The position numbers and the translations under genes are program-made. A stretch of DNA of 6,325 bases from contig CAYZOC010000055.1 in assembly GCA_964480275.1 (NCBI GenBank), forward strand, positions 1-6,325, given 5' to 3'. The notes under the pieces are model-generated. The model searched no databases and was not told the DNA's origin. It saw nothing but the letters and a program-made list of their open reading frames with translations. Source of the DNA: DATESG01 sp964480275 (GTDB lineage: Bacteria; Bacillota_I; Bacilli_A; RFN20; CAG-826). Positions 1 to 4,573 of this stretch are shown here, one piece after another. How positions within the stretch are numbered: the stretch's first letter is position 1; the number at the start of each line of letters is the position of its first letter.

Positions 1-345
1 ATTTGCAGATTGGTTAGAGGATTTGGTAACACTGCCAGTTGAGTCTTTAACTAAGAATGTAGTCACATCAAGAGGAATATCATAAAAGAACAAACCTTGA
101 AAATAATCAGATACGACCTTGGTCATTTCAGGACAACTTGCCCAAGTGGTGCCTGTAGTACCTCCCCAGTAATGTATAAACATACGTCCCGCATTATCCC
201 ATGCGCCTTCCAAATAAACATAAACACGACGTTGGGTCTGAGTTGTCGCAGCTTCCGCTTTTACCTCTGGTACTTGGGTACTAGCGACTCCAATGACACC
301 AGCTAGAAGTGAAAATGCAGCGAATAATTTTATAATCTTTTTCAT
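1..345 (-). CDS. Secreted protein with starch-binding-module-like domain, N-terminal part
   Basis: Reading the minus strand from the ATG at 345-343 gives 115 open codons that run off the window at position 1, so the gene is partial at its 3' end. An AAAGGA-type ribosome site lies a few bases upstream. Residues 1-32 form a signal peptide: basic start KKIIK, hydrophobic core at about 7-22, and an A30-E-A32 cleavage box, so the protein should be exported. Residues 39-115 are aromatic and beta-like: VYVYLEGAW at 41-49, FIHYWGG at 56-62, W68, P72-M74, the IP pair at 90-91 and FLVKD at 97-101. This order of motifs resembles CBM25/26 starch-binding modules; that resemblance is a judgement by eye. 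It is divergent from a GH13 gene, which supports a role in capturing glucan outside the cell. It could be part of a large amylase or pullulanase, or a non-catalytic surface binder. Its GC content, about 41% by hand count, is higher than the neighbouring GH13 gene. Confidence 0.75.
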   Translation of the reverse strand, partial: MKKIIKLFAAFSLLAGVIGVASTQVPEVKAEAATTQTQRRVYVYLEGAWDNAGRMFIHYWGGTTGTTWASCPEMTKVVSDYFQGLFFYDIPLDVTTFLVKDSTGSVTKSSNQSAN

Positions 346-455
346 AGTCTTTCCTTTCACACTCATAATTGAATGTAAGATACTTTTTTAAGTATTTATT
401 ACTATTTTTCTTCTTTTTTACAATAGGTATATTTTATGTCAATCAAAAATAGTGA

Positions 456-469
456 TGAAAGTGTTTACA
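456..469. promoter_or_regulatory. cre / LacI-family operator-like site
   Basis: The 14-mer TGAAAGTGTTTACA matches the Bacillus catabolite-responsive element consensus TGWAANCGNTNWCA at every fixed position except the central C, which is T. Known cre sites bind CcpA, and related LacI-family maltose regulators use similar sites. It lies about 75 bases upstream of the predicted start of the GH13 transcript and about 110 bases from the start codon of the divergent secreted protein, so it could serve either or both. The match is read directly; binding and the identity of the regulator are inference. Confidence 0.45.
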
Positions 470-484
470 TTGTTCTTTAGTGAC

Positions 485-522
485 ATATCTAATTGTACTC
501 AAATGAGCAGTGCAATAGATAT
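485..522. repeat. Imperfect inverted repeat upstream of GH13 promoter
   Basis: ATATCTAATTG at 485-495 and CAATAGATAT at 513-522 are inverted copies that differ by one extra A in the left arm. The arms are separated by 17 bases, and the right arm ends 7 bases before the extended -10 element. The position suits an operator or activator site, but AT-rich DNA produces such pairs by chance, so the call is tentative. Confidence 0.3.
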
Positions 523-528
523 AAACTA

Positions 529-537
529 TGATATAAT
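529..537 (+). promoter_or_regulatory. Extended -10 promoter of leaderless GH13 gene
   Basis: TG-A-TATAAT is a perfect extended -10 element. The hexamer occupies 532-537; with the usual spacing (hexamer at -12 to -7) the transcript would begin at 544, which is the A of the ATG. No good -35 hexamer lies 17 bases upstream (509-514 reads AGTGCA), which extended -10 promoters tolerate. The absence of any Shine-Dalgarno sequence before the ATG agrees with a leaderless mRNA. Confidence 0.6.
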
Positions 538-543
538 TTTTAT

Positions 544-1689
544 ATGGAAAACACATTAAAAGGACAAACAATTTATCAAGTTTTTGTTAGAAATCACACT
601 CCACAAGGTAATTTTAAGTCACTAGTATCTGATCTTGTTAGGATTAAAGCTCTTGGTGTGGATATCATCTATCTTTTACCAATTCATCAAATAGGTCTAA
701 AGGCAAGAAAAGGCTCATATGGTAGTCCTTATTCGATTAAAGATTATCATTCCATTTCTAGTGATTTGGGCACACTAGATGATTTTATTTTGTTGTTAGA
801 GGAAGCCCATAAATTAGATTTAAAAGTAATGTTAGATATTGTTTTTCATCATACAAGTCGCGATGCCATCTATATTAAGTCTCATCCTGATTGGTACATA
901 TATAAAAATGGTCAACTGGCTAATAAAGTAGGGGACTGGAGTGATATATGCGACTTAGAAATAAAAAACGAAGAACTACAAGAATATTTAATTGATATTC
1001 TCGTATATTGGACGCGATTAGGTGTTGATGGATTTAGATGTGATGTTGCTAGCCTTGTACCAATTAGTTTTTGGAAAAAGGCAAAAGAGGCTGTTGTTTC
1101 TGTCAATCCAAACTCTATTTGGCTCGCAGAATCAATTGAAATTGAATTTAGAGACTATATTCGCTCAATTGGAGAGGTAGCGGAAGATGATGAAACACTA
1201 TATCAGGCCTTTGATATCCTCTATGATTATGATATTTTTAAAGAGTTTAAACTAGCGCTTACTGATCCAAACAAACTAGAAGATTATATTGTTGCGCTTA
1301 ATCGCCAAAGAAAGAGACACGACGATAATCTTAAACTTCATTTTCTCGAAAATCATGATCAAGAACGGATTGCGAGTCTAATTACAAAAAGACAACAACT
1401 CAATTGGATTAAATTTATGTTTATGATCTATGGCGTTAATTTTATTTATGCTGGTGAAGAATATGGTCACAAACATAAACCAAATCTATTTGAAAAAGAT
1501 CCGCTAGATTGGACAAGAGTCGACCAAGATATACTCTTTCAATATAAGACATGGATTAAAAATAAGAAGTTGATGATAGAGTTAGATGTTAGGGTCGAAA
1601 AGATTGAATATATTGAGACGGGAAAAGTTAATTTAAAACTAAATAAGCCGTTTTTAGGGCAAATTGAACATATAATTGATTTAAGTTAA
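544..1689 (+). CDS. Cytoplasmic GH13 alpha-amylase-family enzyme
   Basis: A 381-residue GH13 protein without signal peptide, expected to hydrolyse or rearrange alpha-1,4-glucan or maltodextrin in the cytoplasm. The barrel begins at once (IYQVFVRNH at 10-18). Region I is D98-I-V-F-H-H103, region II is GFRCD with nucleophile D167, region III is WLAES with acid/base E196, and region IV is FLENHD with transition-state Asp D272. All three catalytic acids are present. Region I has H102 where GH13 enzymes normally have Asn, a calcium ligand in TAKA-amylase. The GDW-x-D segment at 130-134 and YQAFD/YDYD at 220-230 fit a group of short GH13 proteins seen in Firmicutes. The C-terminal beta domain is brief. 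ATG 544 is the first possible start after the in-frame stop at 529, and starting later would remove the first strand. The exact subfamily and substrate are not determined. The gene is noticeably AT-rich and favours AGA arginine codons. Confidence 0.9.
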   Translation: MENTLKGQTIYQVFVRNHTPQGNFKSLVSDLVRIKALGVDIIYLLPIHQIGLKARKGSYGSPYSIKDYHSISSDLGTLDDFILLLEEAHKLDLKVMLDIVFHHTSRDAIYIKSHPDWYIYKNGQLANKVGDWSDICDLEIKNEELQEYLIDILVYWTRLGVDGFRCDVASLVPISFWKKAKEAVVSVNPNSIWLAESIEIEFRDYIRSIGEVAEDDETLYQAFDILYDYDIFKEFKLALTDPNKLEDYIVALNRQRKRHDDNLKLHFLENHDQERIASLITKRQQLNWIKFMFMIYGVNFIYAGEEYGHKHKPNLFEKDPLDWTRVDQDILFQYKTWIKNKKLMIELDVRVEKIEYIETGKVNLKLNKPFLGQIEHIIDLS

Positions 1690-1710
1690 TACGACGTTTT
1701 GTTAGTAATT

Positions 1711-1724
1711 TAGATAATTATCTA
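1711..1724. repeat. Perfect 14-bp palindrome in the smpB promoter
   Basis: TAGATAATTATCTA is exactly self-complementary. It fills the spacer just upstream of the -10 hexamer at 1726-1731, where a bound repressor would block RNA polymerase. It contains only one G-C pair per arm, so chance is a fair alternative. No other copy was noticed in the window. Confidence 0.4.
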
Positions 1725-1725
1725 G

Positions 1726-1731
1726 TATAAT
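1726..1731 (+). promoter_or_regulatory. smpB: -10 element of the smpB-folC-folT operon
   Basis: A perfect TATAAT lies 23 bases before the smpB ATG. A -35 match is poor: TTAGTA at 1702-1707 has an 18-base spacer. Transcription would begin near 1738, giving a leader of about 17 bases that contains the purine-rich ribosome site AAAGAAGGA (1744-1752). No intrinsic terminator separates it from the GH13 gene upstream, so read-through could also contribute. Confidence 0.5.
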
Positions 1732-1754
1732 TTTTTTGACATGAAAGAAGGATT

Positions 1755-2228
1755 ATGAAATCAGCAAGTTTTAATAGTGTGATCGCCGAAAACCGCAAAG
1801 CATCGTTTGATTATTTTTTAAGCGATTTTTTAGAGGTTGGTATTGTTCTTAAAGGCACAGAGATTAAGGCGATTAGAAAACATAATTTATCACTTCGTGA
1901 CACTTATATCGAATTTAGAAATGGTGAAGCTTATGTTGTTAATCTCCATATTCCTCAATATGAAAAAGGTAATATTTTTAATCACGAACCCAAACGGGAT
2001 CGAAAAATATTGATGCATAAAAAAGAGATTTTAAAAATGAGCCAAAAAGTTCAGGCCGATTCTTATACTTGTGTCCCCACTAAAGTTTATTTTAAAAATG
2101 GTCGGGTTAAACTCGCAATTGCCCTTGGTAAGGGTAAGAAACACTATGATAAGCGTGAAGCAATCAAAGAACGTGATGATCAACGGCAAATAAATAAGGC
2201 GACCAAACAAGGAAGAAGTGATGATTAA
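1755..2228 (+). CDS. smpB: SsrA-binding protein SmpB
   Basis: SmpB binds tmRNA (SsrA) and brings it to ribosomes stalled on broken mRNAs, where trans-translation tags the peptide and frees the ribosome. The 157-residue length is normal for the family. Visible landmarks are ENRKA at 12-16, DYF at 19-21, the core G29-x-V-L-K-GTEIKAIR41, HIPQYEKGN at 65-73, FNHEP at 75-79, and the basic tail GKGKKHYDKRE at 125-135. The tail includes the D132-K-R-x-x-x-K138 motif that enters the decoding centre. The start has a purine-rich site ending only two or three bases before the ATG, a tight spacing; the upstream ATG at 1741 is out of frame. It is the first gene of an operon and overlaps folC by 8 bases. 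No tmRNA gene was seen in this window. Confidence 0.97.
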   Translation: MKSASFNSVIAENRKASFDYFLSDFLEVGIVLKGTEIKAIRKHNLSLRDTYIEFRNGEAYVVNLHIPQYEKGNIFNHEPKRDRKILMHKKEILKMSQKVQADSYTCVPTKVYFKNGRVKLAIALGKGKKHYDKREAIKERDDQRQINKATKQGRSDD

Positions 2229-3435
2229 ACCATCCAGTGTTGATCGTTATTTAAATAGTAAAAATCAGCCAACATATAGTCGCCTAAACTTTGATGCATT
2301 CTTAAAAGAGGTCGCGTTTAAGTTTACGAAAGATGCGATTCATATTACTGGCACAAATGGCAAGGGAAGCACAGCCTATTTTTTAAGTAGTGTTCTTAAA
2401 AATTCTAACTATAAGGTTGGCCGTTTTATTTCCCCTTGTTTCACTTTCTTCTATGAAATGATTTCGATTAATGATAGGGAAATACGTCCCAGCGAATTTG
2501 TTGAAATATTAAATGAATATTATGAAGCGATAGAAAGACATCAACTCACACAATTTGAAATTTTAACATTTATTGCGCTTACTTATTTTAATCGGCAAAA
2601 AATTAATCTTGCGCTCATTGAAGTTGGGATGGGGGGCAAAATCGACGCGACAAATATTTTCCGTCCTATTTTATCGATTATTACAAATGTCAGTGTTGAA
2701 CACACTGCTTATCTCGGCGCCACAACTAAAGAAATTGCGATGCACAAAGCAGGGATTATCAAAAAGAAGGTACCTGTACTAGTGGGCAACATGCCACTAG
2801 ATGCCTTTAGTGTTATTGCCGCTACAGCAATGAAAAAAGATGCGCCATTATATGGAGTTAAAGCACCGCTGAATATCAAAGTATCGCGTGATGGCATTTG
2901 CTTTGATGCTCTCGACTATAAAAATATATGTTTAGGAATTCCTGCAAGCTATGAAGCAAGTAACGCCGCTTTAGCCCTCAATGCCCTAGAAATAATTGCC
3001 AATAAGTATCCAGTCGATCGAGATTTAGTTTTTAAATCAATGAAAAATGTAAAAATCCCGGCCCGCTTTAGTATTGTTAGTGAAAGACCATTATTTATTA
3101 TTGATGGAGCGCATAATCCGATGGCCTTAAGCGCGTTAATTAATTCGATTAAAATGTTGAACAGAAAAAAGCTTCACATTGTCTTTGCTTCATTTAAGGA
3201 TAAAGATGTTGAACAAGCTTTTGATCTTTTTGCCCTCAGCGATGCTGATGTAGTTACGACGACTTTTAATCATAGTCGGGCCCGAAATGAAATTGATTAC
3301 AATAGTTATTATCCGTTTGTCGAGGATTATCATCAGGCCATTGAAATGATGAGCGAAAAAGCACAAGAGGATGAAGTCATTCTTGTGACAGGCTCCTTAT
3401 ATTTTGCCCAACTTGTTTATAGTGAACGAGGATAA
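2221..3435 (+). CDS. folC: Folylpolyglutamate synthase / dihydrofolate synthase FolC
   Basis: This Mur-ligase-family enzyme uses ATP to add glutamate to folates, trapping them in the cell. Next to a folate importer it most likely acts as a folylpolyglutamate synthase on salvaged folate; dihydrofolate synthase activity cannot be excluded. Residues counted from ATG 2221: P-loop GTNGKGS at 44-50, E134-VGMGGKIDATN145, TNVSVEH at 155-161, HKAGI with K176 at the place of the carbamylated lysine, IPARF before the C-terminal domain, DGAHNP at 295-300 and VTGSLYF near the end. Total 404 residues, normal for the family. The Omega-loop motif usually written SPH-L-x-x-F-x-ERI is here SP-C-F-T-F-F-Y-EMI (71-81), an odd variant. 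A GTG at 2218 is also possible, but ATG 2221 sits 7 bases from AAGGA and is preferred. The start overlaps the smpB end, suggesting translational coupling. Confidence 0.95.
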   Translation: MIKPSSVDRYLNSKNQPTYSRLNFDAFLKEVAFKFTKDAIHITGTNGKGSTAYFLSSVLKNSNYKVGRFISPCFTFFYEMISINDREIRPSEFVEILNEYYEAIERHQLTQFEILTFIALTYFNRQKINLALIEVGMGGKIDATNIFRPILSIITNVSVEHTAYLGATTKEIAMHKAGIIKKKVPVLVGNMPLDAFSVIAATAMKKDAPLYGVKAPLNIKVSRDGICFDALDYKNICLGIPASYEASNAALALNALEIIANKYPVDRDLVFKSMKNVKIPARFSIVSERPLFIIDGAHNPMALSALINSIKMLNRKKLHIVFASFKDKDVEQAFDLFALSDADVVTTTFNHSRARNEIDYNSYYPFVEDYHQAIEMMSEKAQEDEVILVTGSLYFAQLVYSERG

Positions 3436-3440
3436 GAATT

Positions 3441-4199
3441 ATGAATAATCGCAAACACATATTAAGAATTACACTTTCGGCAATGTTTATTGCAATTTCC
3501 ATCATCTTGATGCGTATTTTTGTTTTTCCCCAAGGGATGTCCTATTTTCGTCTGAGTCTTGGTAATGTCCCGATTATCATTGGCGGAATCTTACTTGGGC
3601 CGATTTATGGGGCCATAATTGGACTTTTGGCCGATGTGATTGGTGCAAGTATTTTTATGGGTGCCAACTTTTTAGTTTTCCCGATGATATCAAGTGTTCT
3701 TTATGGATTAATTCCAGGGTTAATTTTTCTTGCTTTTAAGCGTCTAAGAGGAAAAATAAAAATTTCCCCAAGTTACCCTCTTTTGCTTCTACTTTTAATC
3801 GTTGCCGTTATTTATTTTAGTCTCCAAACGAGCTTCACTAACCCTTTTAATAGCAGTGTTACTTATCTACTAACACCACTCAACAAGTTTATCGCTATTT
3901 GCCTTACTAGTTTAGTGGTGATTGGCCTCCTTATAGCCCTCTATTTTAGTGACCGCCGTCTCCGACTAAAAGATAATTATAAAAATACACTGCCAAGTGA
4001 TTTTGCCTTTATTGTGATTGTCACTGAACTGATTGTTGACGTCTTATACACACCAATTTGGAAGCATTTCTATTTTGGATTACCCTACTTTTTCACCGTC
4101 TTTATTCATATCCTCATACTTTTATCGCTCCTCTTGTTTAAGACCCTGCTACTTAACCTTATTGCCTACTCATTTAATAAGAGTCGCATCAATATTTAA
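3441..4199 (+). CDS. folT: ECF transporter S component, folate type (FolT-like)
   Basis: A 252-residue membrane protein expected to capture folate and to dock on the shared EcfA-EcfA'-EcfT module, which is not encoded here. TM1 (about 8-28) carries the A14-x-x-x-A18 motif that S components use to contact EcfT. The stretch FRLSLGNVPIIIGGILLGPIYG (residues 36-57) and the following LADVIG (63-68) are typical of FolT-family proteins, as is ISSVLYGLIPG at 83-93. Further hydrophobic spans lie at about 114-128, 147-169, 188-204 and 214-245. Ordinary FolT proteins are about 170-180 residues, so roughly 70 extra residues (about 100-185) add two likely membrane spans. A GAGGA ribosome site at 3428-3432 lies inside the end of folC, 8 bases from the ATG, so it is co-transcribed. 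Folate specificity rests on similarity plus the folC neighbour; another vitamin is the main alternative. Confidence 0.82.
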   Translation: MNNRKHILRITLSAMFIAISIILMRIFVFPQGMSYFRLSLGNVPIIIGGILLGPIYGAIIGLLADVIGASIFMGANFLVFPMISSVLYGLIPGLIFLAFKRLRGKIKISPSYPLLLLLLIVAVIYFSLQTSFTNPFNSSVTYLLTPLNKFIAICLTSLVVIGLLIALYFSDRRLRLKDNYKNTLPSDFAFIVIVTELIVDVLYTPIWKHFYFGLPYFFTVFIHILILLSLLLFKTLLLNLIAYSFNKSRINI

Positions 4200-4206
4200 T
4201 TACTAA

Positions 4207-4273
4207 TTCACTACTAAAATACTTTGACATTTTTAGTCAAAATTACTATTACATAGTAATAGTAATTAGTGAA
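4207..4273. repeat. Nested inverted repeats over the mini-gene promoter
   Basis: Three inverted repeats fit inside one another. An outer 7-bp pair TTCACTA (4207-4213) / TAGTGAA (4267-4273) encloses TTTGAC/GTCAAA (4223-4228 / 4236-4241) and a 12-bp perfect pair AATTACTATTAC (4241-4252) / GTAATAGTAATT (4256-4267) with the 3-base centre ATA. The two inner dyads cover the -35 and -10 of a promoter. As DNA this looks like an operator region; as RNA (read through from folT) it could fold as a three-way junction. There is no T-tract after it, so it is not an obvious terminator for folT. Confidence 0.65.
4224..4252 (+). promoter_or_regulatory. Promoter of the acidic mini-gene
   Basis: A perfect -35 TTGACA (4224-4229) is followed after exactly 17 bases by TATTAC (4247-4252), four of six matches to TATAAT. 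Transcription would start near 4259 and leave a leader of about 99 bases. The -35 lies in one inverted repeat and the -10 forms part of the left arm of a second, so tight repression or autoregulation is plausible. Confidence 0.55.
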
Positions 4274-4283
4274 AGTGCTTTTA
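4270..4283. promoter_or_regulatory. Weak cre-like site after the mini-gene start point
   Basis: TGAAAGTGCTTTTA shares the octamer TGAAAGTG with the better cre-like site at 456-469 and differs from the cre consensus at two fixed positions. It lies about 11-25 bases into the predicted transcript, a location where CcpA-type repressors act as roadblocks. The evidence is thin. Confidence 0.2.
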
Positions 4284-4357
4284 AGTCGATATTCAAAAGA
4301 TTTCTTTATTGTCTAAATTGCTTCTTGTTATCATTTGCTTAGAGAGAGGTTAGCCTT

Positions 4358-4486
4358 ATGCATGATAATTATGATCCCCGTACTACTCGTCAAAGTGACG
4401 ATTCAGAAGAGATGATGCTCGCAGAAGCATTGTACCTCTATGAACGTAATCTTGAAGGAGACGATCAAATCGACGACGAAGAATAA
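4358..4486 (+). CDS. Small, strongly acidic 42-residue protein of unknown function
   Basis: I do not recognise this protein. It begins with MHDNYDPRTTRQ and ends with QIDDEE. Of 42 residues, 15 are Asp or Glu and only three are Arg, so it is very acidic. Residues 17-32 (EEMMLAEALYLYERNL) should form an amphipathic helix with Met, Leu, Ala and Tyr on one side; both flanks are polar and disordered in appearance. There is no signal peptide or membrane span. GAGAGG at 4344-4349 is a good ribosome site, 8 bases before the ATG; the in-frame stop TAG at 4340 rules out a longer form. It has its own promoter and terminator, which supports a real gene. Possible roles, all inference, are a nucleic-acid mimic, an antitoxin-like or adaptor peptide, or a partner of a cationic protein. 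The alternative is a chance ORF inside a non-coding RNA. Confidence 0.6.
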   Translation: MHDNYDPRTTRQSDDSEEMMLAEALYLYERNLEGDDQIDDEE

Positions 4487-4504
4487 TAATATTAGCTTGT
4501 CGTG

Positions 4505-4536
4505 AATAAACTAATGCCGATTGGCATTTTTTTATT
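4505..4536 (+). terminator. Intrinsic terminator of the mini-gene
   Basis: AATGCC (4513-4518) and GGCATT (4523-4528) pair around the loop GATT, and the stem is followed by T's to 4533. An outer AATAAA/TTTATT pair (4505-4510 / 4531-4536) can extend it across a small internal loop. This is a classic rho-independent terminator, 18 bases after the mini-gene stop and just before the next promoter. Confidence 0.85.
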
Positions 4537-4545
4537 AGTCTTTTT

Positions 4546-4554
4546 TGTTAGAAT
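4546..4554 (+). promoter_or_regulatory. Extended -10 promoter of the alpha-glucosidase gene
   Basis: TG-T-TAGAAT is an extended -10 element with five of six matches in the hexamer (4549-4554). The start point would be near 4561, leaving a leader of about 13 bases that begins almost at the ribosome site GAGG (4563-4566). No -35 was found at normal spacing: TTGGCA at 4521-4526 is 22 bases away and lies in the terminator stem. The same promoter type precedes the other GH13 gene. Confidence 0.5.
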
Positions 4555-4573
4555 ATAGTAGCGAGGTATGTTT

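Larger units (their letters stand above)
346..543. other. Divergent intergenic region between secreted protein and GH13 gene
   Basis: This 198-base AT-rich stretch separates two oppositely oriented genes that both appear to concern alpha-glucans. It holds a cre/LacI-type site (456-469), an imperfect inverted repeat (485-522) and an extended -10 element for the plus-strand gene (529-537). For the minus-strand gene no convincing promoter was found. There is a perfect TTGACA on the minus strand at 442-437, but the hexamer 17 bases on is A-only. A weaker pair, TTGTAA at 423-418 and TAATAA at 401-396, has a 16-base spacer. A small dyad, ATACTT/AAGTAT at 380-385 and 390-395, would fall in the minus-strand leader. 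Two mini-ORFs of 14 and 18 codons have no ribosome sites and were not called. Confidence 0.6.

Noticed and set aside
97..306. Plus-strand open frame of 69 codons
   Set aside because: It lies antisense to the secreted-protein gene, which has a signal peptide and ribosome site; this frame has neither.
380..395. ATACTT/AAGTAT dyad as a terminator or riboswitch
   Set aside because: The stem is 6 bp with one G-C pair and there is no meaningful T-tract; too weak to call a function.
437..442. Perfect TTGACA on the minus strand as -35 for the secreted protein
   Set aside because: The hexamer 17 bases downstream is all A, and no acceptable -10 was found at 15-19 bases, so no promoter was called.
436..559. 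Two mini-ORFs of 14 and 18 codons (436-480 and 503-559), as possible leader peptides
   Set aside because: Neither has a good ribosome site, and both lie at least partly upstream of the predicted transcript start at 544.
912..1106. Minus-strand open frame within the first GH13 gene
   Set aside because: It is the complement of conserved GH13 catalytic sequence, with no ribosome site or recognisable protein character.
1690..1754. tmRNA gene or terminator beside smpB
   Set aside because: The 65-base gap is too short for tmRNA and has no GC-bearing hairpin followed by T's; the only dyad there is the AT-rich palindrome.
2573..2897. Open frames on both strands inside folC (2573-2782 plus, 2709-2897 minus)
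   Set aside because: Both overlap conserved FolC motifs in the true frame and have no independent support.
3428..3440. Tetrahydrofolate riboswitch in front of folT
   Set aside because: Only 5 bases lie between folC and folT, with no room for one, and none of the THF riboswitch core was recognised before smpB.
4201..4273. Inverted repeats as ends of a small mobile element (MITE)
   Set aside because: There is no second copy in the window, no flanking target duplication was seen, and the repeats coincide with promoter elements.
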